A DNA stretch of 64,000 nucleotides. It comes from Sphingomonadales bacterium Ga0077557. GTDB lineage: Bacteria; Pseudomonadota; Alphaproteobacteria; Sphingomonadales; Sphingomonadaceae. How positions within the stretch are numbered: the stretch's first letter is position 1; every line of letters starts with the position of its first letter. Positions 24,023 to 32,600 of this stretch are shown in pieces. The stretch is from assembly GCA_001464615.1 (NCBI GenBank), contig LNFI01000032.1, forward strand, positions 335,774 to 399,773. The letters are read 5' to 3'. The position numbers and the translations under genes are program-made. The notes under the pieces were generated by a model. It was not told the DNA's origin. It saw only the letters and a program-made list of their open reading frames with translations, and made no database searches.

Positions 24023-25660
24023 ATGGCGGCCATGACCAACCGGCTTTATTACGGCGACAATCTCGATGTGCTTCGCCAGCATATCGCGGATGAGAGCGTC
24101 GACCTGATCTATCTCGATCCGCCGTTCAATTCGAACGCCAGCTACAACATATTGTTCAAGTCCCCGGCGGGCGCAGGCGCGGATGCGAGTATCGAGGCGT
24201 TTGACGACACCTGGGCGTGGGGGCCAAGCGCGTCCGAAGCGCTGATGGACATCACCGCGAGTGGCAACCACAAGCTCCACGTGCTGATGCAGGCCATGAA
24301 GACCGCCATCGGCGAGAATGCGATGATGGCCTATCTCGCGATGATGGCGGTGCGCTTGCAGGAACTGCACCGCGTGCTCAAGCCGACGGGCAGCCTCTAC
24401 CTCCACTGTGACCCCACCGCGAGCCACTATCTGAAGCTGGTGCTGGATGCGGTGTTTGGGCCGGAGAATTTTCGCACTGAGATAGTTTGGCGTCGAACCA
24501 CGGCAAGAAGTAACACCACGCGCTCTTTTCCGGACGTGACGGACACCATATTTTACTATTCAAAGTCGAATAACTTTACGTTTCACAAGCTGTTTACGGG
24601 TTACAGCGAACACTACTTGAAGACAAAATATACGCACAAAGAAGCAGATGGCCGCATTTATCGCCTTAGTGACTTAAGGAATCCGGGCGTGCGACCCAAT
24701 TTGAGATACGATTACAAAGGTTTCAAGCCGCATCCCAATGGCTGGGCCGTGTCACTTGAAAAGATGGAAGAGCTGGACAGACAAGGTCGACTTGAGTTTC
24801 CAAAACATCCGGATGGGCGCATTCAGGTCAAGCGATACCTTGATGAACGGGAGGGAAATCCCGTACCGTCTCTTTGGGACGATATCCGACCAATCAACTC
24901 CCAAGCCCAAGAACGCCTCGGCTACCCCACTCAAAAACCCCGTGCCCTCCTCGAACGCATCATCGCCGCCTCGTCCAATCCCGGCGATGTCGTGCTCGAT
25001 CCCTTTTGCGGCTGCGGCACCGCGGTCGATGCCGCGCAGAAGCTCGGGCGCGGATGGATCGGCATCGACATCACCCATCTCGCCATCGGCCTGATCGAAA
25101 AGCGGATGAACGAAGGCTATAATGCCGATGGCAAGCGTGAGGCTTTGTGGGAGACGATCGGCTCCCCGCGCGATCTTGCGTCGGCCCAGCGGCTCGCGCT
25201 CGATGATCCGCACCAGTTCCAGCACTGGATCACCCTCAAACTCGGCGGCTATCCGTGGATGGGCGGCAAGAAGGGCGGCGACAAGGGCGTCGACGGCTAT
25301 TTCTACTACGTCGGCGACGGCGGCCAAACCGAAACCGGCGTCATCAGCGTGAAGGCGGGCGGCAATGTGAACCCCGCCATGGTCCGCGATCTCGGCCGGG
25401 TGATGGCGCGCGACGGCCACAAGCTCGGCCTGTTCGTCTGTGCAGCGCTGCCCACCAAGGGCATGACCGATGAAGCCGCGAGCCACGGCCTGATCGAAAC
25501 CGACTGGGGCCGCTTCCCCGCGCTCCAGACCTTCACCCTCGCCGAACTGTTCCAGGACCGCGCGCCAAAGCTACCCCCCCTGGTAAGCCCCAACCGCAAA
25601 GCCCCCCGCGTGGAAACACGCGCGAGCCACCAGGCGGGCGCGCAGGACAAGTTGTTGTGA
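24023..25660 (+). CDS. DNA methyltransferase fused to Mrr-like nuclease domain
   Basis: A 545-residue protein. The N-terminal beta-class amino-methyltransferase has motif IV YLDPPFNSN (about residues 35-43) ahead of a target-recognition segment, then motif I VLDPFCGCGTA with the FxGxG-like SAM loop (about 325-335). The C-terminal ~130 residues look like an Mrr/PD-(D/E)xK fold: D420, GVD with D424 and the SVK strand ending at K444. This suggests a single-chain restriction-modification (type IIG/III-like) enzyme rather than an orphan methylase. The region 24475-24890 is clearly more AT-rich than both flanks, in line with an exchanged target-recognition segment. ATG 24032 is an equally good start. 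Confidence 0.82.
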   Translation: MAAMTNRLYYGDNLDVLRQHIADESVDLIYLDPPFNSNASYNILFKSPAGAGADASIEAFDDTWAWGPSASEALMDITASGNHKLHVLMQAMKTAIGENAMMAYLAMMAVRLQELHRVLKPTGSLYLHCDPTASHYLKLVLDAVFGPENFRTEIVWRRTTARSNTTRSFPDVTDTIFYYSKSNNFTFHKLFTGYSEHYLKTKYTHKEADGRIYRLSDLRNPGVRPNLRYDYKGFKPHPNGWAVSLEKMEELDRQGRLEFPKHPDGRIQVKRYLDEREGNPVPSLWDDIRPINSQAQERLGYPTQKPRALLERIIAASSNPGDVVLDPFCGCGTAVDAAQKLGRGWIGIDITHLAIGLIEKRMNEGYNADGKREALWETIGSPRDLASAQRLALDDPHQFQHWITLKLGGYPWMGGKKGGDKGVDGYFYYVGDGGQTETGVISVKAGGNVNPAMVRDLGRVMARDGHKLGLFVCAALPTKGMTDEAASHGLIETDWGRFPALQTFTLAELFQDRAPKLPPLVSPNRKAPRVETRASHQAGAQDKLL

Positions 25661-25669
25661 CAATTTCTC

Positions 25670-25697
25670 AAGCCCCTCCCCTGAAGGGGAGGGGCTT
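25670..25697 (+). terminator. GC-rich hairpin after the methyltransferase gene
   Basis: A perfect 12-bp stem (AAGCCCCTCCCC / GGGGAGGGGCTT) with a TGAA loop, starting 9 bp after the stop codon. No T-tract follows, so it may be a weak terminator or a dispersed palindrome; a similar hairpin follows typA. Confidence 0.5.
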
Positions 25698-25736
25698 AAA
25701 GGGATGAGTCTGAGCCATTGAGACTTGGTATGACTC

Positions 25737-25824
25737 GTCACCCCGGACTTGTTCCGGGGCCCACCGCGCAACAGCAACCGTCGTCTCGGTGGATCGGTAG
25801 GCCCCGGAACAAGTCCGGGGTGAC
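25737..25824. repeat. Long inverted repeat (25-bp perfect arms)
   Basis: Two 25-bp arms (25737-25761 and 25800-25824), beginning GTCACCCCGGACTTG on the left, are exact reverse complements separated by 38 nt. The CACCCCGG...CCGGGGTGAC end type recurs at 53604-53688. This is a dispersed intergenic palindrome. Confidence 0.85.
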
Positions 25825-25876
25825 GGGGGATTTGAGATGAAAGCCACGGCAAGCGCCGACCTTGCCAATCTCAGTC

Positions 25877-25895
25877 TTGTGTATTAGATACACAA
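25877..25895. promoter_or_regulatory. hicAB operator palindrome
   Basis: TTGTGTAT-TAG-ATACACAA is a perfect 8-bp-arm inverted repeat ending 5 bp before the hicA start codon. HicB-type antitoxins with a DNA-binding C-terminus usually autoregulate from such a site. Confidence 0.6.
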
Positions 25896-25899
25896 CTCG

Positions 25900-26090
25900 A
25901 TGCGTAGCGCGGACGTCATTCGAGAATTGCTCGCGGCGGGCTGGGTCGCGAGGCCCGGCAATCGGGCAGTCACAAGCAATTCCGGCATCCCGACCGTCCA
26001 GGCCGCGTCACTGTGGCGCATCCCAAGGCTGACGTTCCGATCGGGACGCTCAAGAACATCGAACGGCAAAGTGGCCTGAAACTTCGCTAA
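25900..26090 (+). pseudogene. hicA: hicA toxin gene with a frameshift
   Basis: The first frame from ATG 25900 reads MRSADVIRELLAAGWVARP, the N-terminal half of a HicA dsRNA-binding-fold mRNA interferase. The next frame continues as RQSGSHKQFRHPDR and VTVAHPKADVPIGTLKNI, including the catalytic His in GSH, to TAA 26088-26090. One base is missing near 25953-25957 (in GAGGCCCGG) relative to an intact gene. The unshifted frame ends at 26079 as a 59-residue chimera without the His. Either the toxin is inactivated or the base loss is a sequencing error. It lies 9 bp upstream of hicB. Confidence 0.8.
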
Positions 26091-26099
26091 GGAACTGAT

Positions 26100-26489
26100 A
26101 TGGCAACCATCTATTATCCGGCAATCATCGAGCGTGGGACTGATGGCTTCGGTGTCTTTTTTCCCGATCTGCCCGGTTGCACCTCCGGAGGCACGACGAT
26201 TCAGGACGCGGCCCAACAGGCCGAGGAAGCGCTGGACATGCACTTGACCGGGCTGGTCGACGATGGCGAACCTTTCCCCGAACCCTCCGAGATCGACGCG
26301 ATTGTGGTCGATCCCGATGTCGATGAAGCTGCCCGGCTGCTGGTGCGCGGGGAGCGGCCCGGTCGGTCGGTGCGGGTGCAGGTGTCGATCGATGAAGGGC
26401 TGCTCGCCCGGATCGACAAGGTGGCGAAGAATCGCTCGGGCTTTCTCGCCGACGCGGCGCGCACCGCCTTGGCCGCGCGCAACGGATAA
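26100..26489 (+). CDS. hicB: HicB family antitoxin
   Basis: A 129-residue antitoxin. The N-terminal RNase-H-like HicB fold is seen in YYPAIIERGTDGFGVFFPDLPGCTSGG, and the C-terminal ~40 residues (VRVQVSIDEGLLARIDKVAKNRSGFLADAART) form a ribbon-helix-helix DNA-binding domain. It neutralises HicA and should repress the operon through the palindrome at 25877-25895. AAGGAA is directly upstream of ATG 26100, overlapping the end of hicA. The gene is intact while its toxin partner is frameshifted. Confidence 0.88.
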   Translation: MATIYYPAIIERGTDGFGVFFPDLPGCTSGGTTIQDAAQQAEEALDMHLTGLVDDGEPFPEPSEIDAIVVDPDVDEAARLLVRGERPGRSVRVQVSIDEGLLARIDKVAKNRSGFLADAARTALAARNG

Positions 26490-26553
26490 CCCAATTCAAG
26501 CGGCCCCCTCGCGGAAGGGTTCAAGGCCGCCTGATCCGTAGTCTTTCGAAAAT

Positions 26554-26742
26554 GGGTTCACGCGGAGACGCGGAGACGCGGAGACGCGGAGGGGTTGCGC
26601 GCGGTGCCCCGTCACCCGGCGAAGCCATCCCAGTTCTTTTGCTGGCAAAATCGATCAACCCTTGTGCTGACGCATGACCGCCCCCCAGGCGCACCCCCTC
26701 CGCGTCTCTGCGCCTCCGCGCGACCCCAAATCGACGCCAGCC
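26554..26742. repeat. Dispersed repeat, copy A
   Basis: A 189-bp unit starting with GGGTTCACGCGGAGACGC, containing three tandem copies of CGCGGAGA and ending with the inverted complement (CTCCGCGTCTCTGCGCC...). It is nearly identical to copy B and related at its ends to the element at 55030-55159. Confidence 0.85.
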
Positions 26743-26802
26743 CCAAGCGGACCGCTTGACCCGATGCCCCCTCAACCCTCGATATTTTCAAAGGCGAAGA
26801 CT

Positions 26803-26983
26803 GGGTTCGCGCAGAGACGCGGAGACGCGGAGGGGTTGCGCGCGTTGCCCGGTCACCCGGCGAAGCCGACCCGAGTCTTTGGCTGGCAAAATCGATCAAC
26901 CCTTGTGCTGACGCACGACCGCCCCCCAGGCGCACCCCCTCCGCGTCTCTGCGCCTCCGCGCGACCCCAATTCGACGCCAGCC
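26803..26983. repeat. Dispersed repeat, copy B
   Basis: A 181-bp direct copy of the preceding repeat with only scattered substitutions. The 8-bp length difference equals one CGCGGAGA unit, so the copies differ in unit number as well as point changes. Confidence 0.85.
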
Positions 26984-27129
26984 AAATCAGCCACCCCCGC
27001 TTCAAGGCCACAGCCCGGTCACCAATTGCCGGGTCACCAATGCCTTGATCCGCCCCGCTTCCCTTTTCACCCACCTTCGGCTATGCGCCGCGCTTCACGA
27101 AATCCGTATCCGTTTTCCCAGAGGTTTGT

Positions 27130-27348
27130 TTGGCAAAAGAAGAACTGCTCGAAATGCGCGGCCAGGTGGTGGAGCTTTTGCCCAACGCCATGTTCCGCGT
27201 GAAGCTTGAAAATGATCACGAAATCCTTGGCCACACCGCCGGCAAGATGCGCAAGAACCGCATCCGCGTGCTGGTGGGGGATGAGGTGCTGGTCGAGCTG
27301 ACCCCTTATGACCTGACCAAGGGGCGGATCACTTACCGCTTTAAGTGA
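27130..27348 (+). CDS. infA: Translation initiation factor IF-1
   Basis: A 72-residue S1/OB-fold protein, full length for alphaproteobacterial IF-1 ([19 protein letters not shown]...). It binds the ribosomal A site during 30S initiation. The start is TTG 27130, preceded by GAGG at 27121-27124; no ATG fits. It is followed 1 bp later by maf. The order infA-maf-RNase E/G-yacG is a conserved alphaproteobacterial arrangement. Confidence 0.96.
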   Translation: MAKEELLEMRGQVVELLPNAMFRVKLENDHEILGHTAGKMRKNRIRVLVGDEVLVELTPYDLTKGRITYRFK

Positions 27349-27349
27349 C

Positions 27350-27964
27350 GTGACGGGTAATTCTGCTTCCGGGCCAGCTTCCGGGCCAGCACTCGTTCTG
27401 GCCTCGTCGAGCCCGCGCCGCCTGTCGCTGCTCGCGCAGATCGGCATTGTGCCGCACCGCATCGCCGTGCCCGATATCGATGAGGGCGAGCGCCCCGCTG
27501 AGCTGCCGCGCCCCTATGTGCTGCGTATCGCCACCGAAAAGGCGCTGGCGGTGCCGCGCGCAGCGGGGGAGGTTGTGCTGGCCGGGGACACCACCGTCGC
27601 GGTCGGCCGGCGGATCCTCGCCAAGCCCGTTGACGAGGCTGATTTGCGGCGGATGCTCGGGCTGCTCTCCGGGCGACGGCATCATTGTTTTTCCGCGGTG
27701 TGCGTCGTCAGCGATGACGGCAAACCGCGCACCCGCGTGTCCGACACGATCGTCACCTTCAAACGGCTGAGCGCCGCCGAAATCGATTGGTATGTCGCCA
27801 GTGGCGAGGGGATGGGCAAGGCCGGTGGCTATGCGATTCAGGGCGGCGCGGAGGGGTTTGTGCGCTTCCTGTCGGGCAGCTATTCGGGCGTGGTTGGCTT
27901 GCCCTTGTTCGAAACCCGCGCGCTGTTGGAAGGTGCCGGGGTGTTGGCCTTCCCTGTCCCGTGA
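27350..27964 (+). CDS. maf: Maf family nucleotide pyrophosphatase
   Basis: A 204-residue Maf-type nucleoside triphosphate pyrophosphatase, which hydrolyses non-canonical or excess NTPs. Visible motifs are LASSSPRRLSLL near the N-terminus, the EKA helix, the GDTTVAVGRRILAKP catalytic Asp region and the late GYAIQGGAEGFV. The only close start is GTG 27350, one base after the infA stop, so the two are likely co-translated. The N-terminus carries a short extra ASGPASGP stretch before the conserved LASSSPRR. Confidence 0.93.
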   Translation: MTGNSASGPASGPALVLASSSPRRLSLLAQIGIVPHRIAVPDIDEGERPAELPRPYVLRIATEKALAVPRAAGEVVLAGDTTVAVGRRILAKPVDEADLRRMLGLLSGRRHHCFSAVCVVSDDGKPRTRVSDTIVTFKRLSAAEIDWYVASGEGMGKAGGYAIQGGAEGFVRFLSGSYSGVVGLPLFETRALLEGAGVLAFPVP

Positions 27965-27984
27965 TCACGCCCCCCCGTTCCGTT

Positions 27985-28113
27985 CACCCTGAGCGCAGTC
28001 GAAGGGCACGCGCAACGCTTGGGCTCTTCGACTGCGCTCAGGCCAGGCTTCGACTTCGGCCATATTGGCCGAAGTTTATCCTGAGCGCCTGCCTTGCAGG
28101 CAGTCGAAGGGCT
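27985..28113. repeat. Intergenic CAGTCGAAGGGC-type inverted repeats
   Basis: Contains CCTGAGCGCAGTCGAAGGGC (27988-28007), its near reverse complement at 28023-28042, and a third variant at 28080-28113 with an internal CTGCCTTGCAGGCAG palindrome. It separates maf from the RNase E/G-like gene and gives strong hairpins. Confidence 0.75.
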
Positions 28114-28158
28114 CAGCCCGAACGGGGTGGGTGACGGCTTGTATGGCAAGGCGCGGCA

Positions 28159-29121
28159 ATGGCTGAATGGCTCTACGAAGCCGGGATTGGCGAGGCGCGC
28201 GCCGCGCTGGTCGATAGCGGGCGGATCATCAAGGCACGGATTGCGCTCTACGGGGCGTTGCGGGTCGGCACGGTGGCCGAGGCGCGGCTGGTGGAGCAAT
28301 TGCCCGGGCGGCAGGGGCGCGTGGCGCTGATCGACGGCAGCGGAGAAGCCTTGCTGGGCGCGGTGCCGCCGGGGGTAAGCGTCGGGCGGACCTTGCTGGT
28401 GACGCTGGTGCGCGAAGTCATTCCCGAACCCGGCCGCGCCAAATTGGCGCGCGCGGTGGTGGCGGTTGAGGGCGCGGTGGCGGCGATTGGTCCTGATCTG
28501 CTCGAACGGCTCGGCGAAACCGCCATCGCGGTGCGCCACTGCCGCGCACATGAGGGCGATGCGCTGGAGGAAGCGGGCTGGTCCGAAGTGCTGGAGGAGG
28601 CCGTGCAGGGCGAAATCGCCTTTCCCGGCGGTGTGCTGCGGATGAGCCCGACCCCCGCGATGACCTTGTTCGATGTCGATGGCAGCGGGCCGCTGGACAG
28701 CCTTGCCGTCGCCGCTGCCACCGCCGTGGGACAGGCGGTGATTCGCCTCGGCATTGGCGGCTCGATTGGCGTCGATTTCCCCAGCGTCCAGGGCAAGGCC
28801 GCGCGCCAGGCGGTGGCCGCGGCGATTGATGCCGCGCTGCCGCCTGCACTGGCCGGCCCGTTTGAACGTACCGCGCTCAACGGCTTTGGTTTTCTGCAGC
28901 TCGTCCGCCCGCGGCCGCGCGCGTCGTTACCGGAGTTGCTTCGTGCCGATCCGGTCGGTGCTGCCGCTCGCGCCGCGCTGCGCCAGATTGAACGCAGTCC
29001 ACCGGGTGGGGTCCGCGCGCACCGATTGCCGCCTGCTGTGCGCGCGCGGATCGAGTCGCGGCCCGATTGGGGCGCCGAGCTTAGCCGCCGCGTCGGTGGC
29101 ACCGTTATGTTGGAGGATTAG
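28159..29121 (+). CDS. Ribonuclease E/G family protein (short form)
   Basis: A 320-residue RNase E/G relative, about two-thirds the length of RNase G. The catalytic-domain core MTLFDVDGSGPLDSLA and IRLGIGGSIGVDFPSVQGKAARQ are present, including the metal-binding Asp in FDVDG and the downstream Asp in VDFPS. The usual N-terminal S1 domain is reduced and the Zn-link region seen in RNase E is absent. It is the standard gene between maf and yacG in sphingomonads. It probably processes RNA but may lack the 5'-sensor contacts of full-length RNase G. Confidence 0.87.
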   Translation: MAEWLYEAGIGEARAALVDSGRIIKARIALYGALRVGTVAEARLVEQLPGRQGRVALIDGSGEALLGAVPPGVSVGRTLLVTLVREVIPEPGRAKLARAVVAVEGAVAAIGPDLLERLGETAIAVRHCRAHEGDALEEAGWSEVLEEAVQGEIAFPGGVLRMSPTPAMTLFDVDGSGPLDSLAVAAATAVGQAVIRLGIGGSIGVDFPSVQGKAARQAVAAAIDAALPPALAGPFERTALNGFGFLQLVRPRPRASLPELLRADPVGAAARAALRQIERSPPGGVRAHRLPPAVRARIESRPDWGAELSRRVGGTVMLED

Positions 29122-29153
29122 AGCCTGATGACGTTAGGTCGCTTCAAAATTAT

Positions 29154-29239
29154 ACCCGTTCGGCCCCGGATCAGGTCCGAGGGAAGTCGAAGCCCACGCG
29201 CTTCGCATGCCCTTCGACTTCGCTCAGGGCGAACGGGGT
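29154..29239. repeat. Intergenic inverted repeat with AACGGG ends
   Basis: Left end ACCCGTTCG (29154-29162) and right end CGAACGGGGT pair across ~70 nt that includes two further CTTCGACTT/AAGTCGAAG arms. It is a variant of the 27985-28113 element, sitting between the RNase gene and yacG. Confidence 0.65.
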
Positions 29240-29274
29240 TTGTGTTGGTCCAATCCAAAGTCATCAGACTCTAA

Positions 29275-29484
29275 ATGGCCAAGGCCGGCACCTGCCCGAT
29301 TTGCGGCAAGCCAACGATGCTTGCGCACAAGCCCTTTTGCAGCCGTGGCTGTGTCGATCGCGATCTGCTGCAATGGCTGGGGGAGGGGTATCGGCTCCCC
29401 GCCGGACCGGCCAGCGACGAGGAGGCATCAAAGGATCAGCCGCGCGGTGGCGATGGGCTGGACAGCGCCGATAACGATGACTAA
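29275..29484 (+). CDS. yacG: DNA gyrase inhibitor YacG
   Basis: A 69-residue zinc-finger protein with CPIC at residues 7-10 and CSRGC at 22-26, the CxxC...CxxxC ligand set of YacG, followed by the RDLLQWLGEGYRLP helix and an acidic tail. YacG binds GyrB and inhibits DNA binding by gyrase. ATG 29275 lacks a strong ribosome-binding site. Position after the RNase E/G gene and before tRNA-Phe matches other alphaproteobacteria. Confidence 0.92.
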   Translation: MAKAGTCPICGKPTMLAHKPFCSRGCVDRDLLQWLGEGYRLPAGPASDEEASKDQPRGGDGLDSADNDD

Positions 29485-29517
29485 GAGGCCGCCTTCCCGG
29501 TGTTGATCGGGTTCCCG

Positions 29518-29593
29518 GCCCGGGTAGCTCAGTTGGTAGAGCATGCGACTGAAAATCGCAGTGTCGGCGGTTCGATCCCGTCCCCGGGCACCA
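29518..29593 (+). tRNA. tRNA-Phe (GAA)
   Basis: A 76-nt cloverleaf: acceptor stem GCCCGGG/CCCGGGC, D-arm TAGCTCAGTTGGTAGAGC, anticodon loop CTGAAAA with GAA, T-arm with GTTCGATCC, and encoded CCA at 29591-29593. Confidence 0.97.
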
Positions 29594-29637
29594 TTCCCCA
29601 CCTCGTCCCCCCACCGCCTCCCGGGCCCGGCGCGCGC

Positions 29638-32600
29638 TTAATCGCCGCCGGTGATGCTGTCGACTGACGGCAACGATACCCTCGCGGTGCCGCCGCCCTT
29701 GGCCTCCCACCAGAATGGCGCGCGGGTGCGGTTGCCCGTGACCTGCTCGTTGAGCGTCGCCGAATCATAAAGCCGCCCGCCGAGCATCACCTTGGATATC
29801 TTTTCGCTGTTGCGGATATCGATAGTGGGGTCGGCATCCAGCACCACCAGATCGGCGAGCTTGCCCACCTCCAGCGATCCAATGTCCTTTTGCATGCCAA
29901 GCGAGGTTGCCGGCATGATCGTGCCAGCGCGCAATGCCTCCACCGGGCTCCAGCCGCCGCGCACAAATGACCATAGCTCCCAATGCGATCCAAGCCCCGA
30001 TTGCTGGCCATGTGCGCCGATCGAGACCTGCACGCCCTTGTCAGCAAGCTTCTTGGCCTCGCGTGCCGACGCCCCATCGACATAATCCTCATCGGGCGCG
30101 ATCGAGCGGCGGACATTTTGCGCGGCGAGCAGCGCGGGTGGGGCGTATTTGGTCAGCAAGGGGTGCTTCCACACATCGGTATGCGCGCGCCAATAGGGAT
30201 CGCCAGCCGGCCCGCCATAGGTGACGACCAAGGTGGGCGTATAGTTGGTCTTGGTCTGTGACCACAGGCTGACGACATCGTCATAAAAGCGATCGAGCGG
30301 GACATTATGTTCGACCGTCGCGTTGCCATCCTGGATCAATGACATGTCCATCGTGAACAGCGATCCGCCCTCTGGCACCACCTCCATTTGCTCGGCTTGC
30401 CCCGCCGCAACGACCATCTGGCGCTGCTCGCGACGCGGTTGATTATAGTTTTTAACCGAATGCGCGCCCTGCGCCTTCAGCCGCCGGACATGGGCGAGCG
30501 CGTCCTCATAACTGTTGATCTCGGCATAAACATCGGCCTGCTTGGCGCCGTAGATGATCTCTCCGGTGGAAAAGGTGCGCGGGGCGATGATCAGCCCGGT
30601 CCGCTGCATTTCCGCTGCGACAAAGATCTGCTGTGGGCGTGCCGAGGGATCATGAATCGTCGTGGTGCCAAAGGCCAGGTTGGCCATCGCCGACCAGTTT
30701 TGCTGTGGGATCAGGCTGTCTTCGCTTTGCGGTCCATGCGCATGGGCATCGACCAGCCCGGGGATGATCGTCTTGCCAGCCAGATCGACCGTCTTGGCGC
30801 CTGCCGGTATCGACACCGACGCGCGCGGGCCGATCGCGACGATCCGGTCGCCGGTGATGAGAATCACGCCGTCATCAATGATCCCCCCCTTGGCATCGGC
30901 CATCGTCACGATCCGCGCGCCGGTGAGCGCAACCGTGCCGGTCGGCTTGTCGGCAGGCACCGTCATGGACAGCGACAGCCCGGTCTTGGGCGTGGCAAAT
31001 TTCGGCGCATCCTTGTCAGCGGGCGCGGTCGCGAACAGCGCGTCTGTCTGTGCCGTAAACAGCGTCGGCCCCAGGCTCCAATGCAGTGCTGCACCGTTCT
31101 TTGACCAGTTGATGAAATCAGCGCCGCCGCCGCTGACGCGAGTCACCGGCAGCGGACCACCCTTTTGATCGATCGACACATCCTGCGTCCCCGGCAGCAG
31201 CGGCATCACAAACGCTTCGAAATTCTGTCGGAAGGCGACAAAGCGGCCATCGGGTGAGACCTGATAGTCATTGACCAGATCGCCGGTGCCATGGACTCGC
31301 TTTGCCTGGCCGTTCAGATCGGTGCTGATCAGCTGGCGCTTGCCCTTTTCTGATCCAATCATGAAGACACGGTCATTGTCGCTGCCGAATTGCGGTTCCG
31401 ATCCGTCGGTGGCGATGCGGGTCTGCTTTCCACCGCTGCTGGCAATGCGGTACACGCCCGGATTTTCGGACCAGCGTGACGAAGTCAGCTCGCCGCCCTG
31501 GCCGCGTTCAAAGACGATCATCTTGCCGTCAGGCGAAAAGCGCGGGTTGAGGTAATGGCCCGGATCAGCCGTGACCGTTTTTGTCGCCCCACCCGTGGCC
31601 GCGACGGTGCGGACATGGCCGAGTCCGGCATCAGTCCAGCCGACAAAGACGATCGATCGGCCATCGCGCGACCAGCTTGGCCACAGCTCCATCCCGGCTT
31701 CATCGCTCTTGACCAGCCGACGCGCGGTGCCGCCCGATGCTGGTTTGATCCACAGTTTGCCGAGCGTTTCGAACACCACCTGATTGCCATCGGGCGAAAC
31801 GCTCGCCCAGCGGGGCATCGTCGTCGTGACGGTGGCAGGGGCGACTTCAATCTGCGGATGGACCGCGTCGATCACGACGCGGGTGTCGTCGATTTTGAAG
31901 GGGATGTCTGCCGCCGCGCCGCCCGCTGCATCAACGCGCTTGATCTTGCCGCCCGCCCAGAACACCAGGCTGGCGCTGTCCGGGGTCCATGCCATGTTGG
32001 GATAGACGCCGGTGACCGCCCAGGTTTCCTGCACATCCTGGTCGAGCGCGTCATAGATTTTGCGCTCCTCGCCTGAGGCCAGGTCCTTGACATAGAGCTT
32101 CGACTTGGTCCGCTCGCGGCGGACAAAGGCGATCTTCTTGCCGTCGGGCGATGGCGTTGGCCGCACCGATCCGCCGACGCCCGATACAACCGTCGTCACC
32201 TCGCCGGTATCAAGGTCATAGCGTTCGATGTCGAACAGGTCAGTGTTCGAATCCTGCGCATAGATGAAGATCGGGCCGGGCGTGACGTTGCGGGTGTAGT
32301 AAAGGCTCTTGCCGTCGGGGGCGTAGATTGGTTCGCCCAGTTCCTTTTGCAGCTGCTCGCTGGCGCGCTTGACGAGCTGGACACCGCCGCCGCCCGAAAC
32401 GTGATAGATCCAGACTTCGCCGGTGCCGAGCGAACGCTGGGTGGTGAAGTGCTTTTTCGCGATGATGAAGCGACCGTCAGGGCTCCAGCTCGGCTGGTTG
32501 AGCAGGCGGAAATCTTCCTTGGTCAACTGGCGCTTGTCGCTGCCATCGACATTCATGATCCAGATATTGTCGCCGCCGCCCCGATCCGAGGTGAAAGCGA

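Larger units (their letters stand above)
26490..27129. other. 640-bp intergenic region dominated by repeat copies
   Basis: No protein gene with a credible start or composition is present. Most of it is two near-identical copies of a ~185-bp inverted-end repeat (26554-26742 and 26803-26983) separated by about 60 bp. The last ~150 bp before infA should carry the infA promoter, which I cannot pinpoint. Confidence 0.6.

Noticed and set aside
26490..27129. Candidate CRISPR array in the repeat-rich gap before infA
   Set aside because: The repeats are two 185-bp direct copies with 8-bp internal units, not short regularly spaced repeats with unique spacers, and no cas genes are present.
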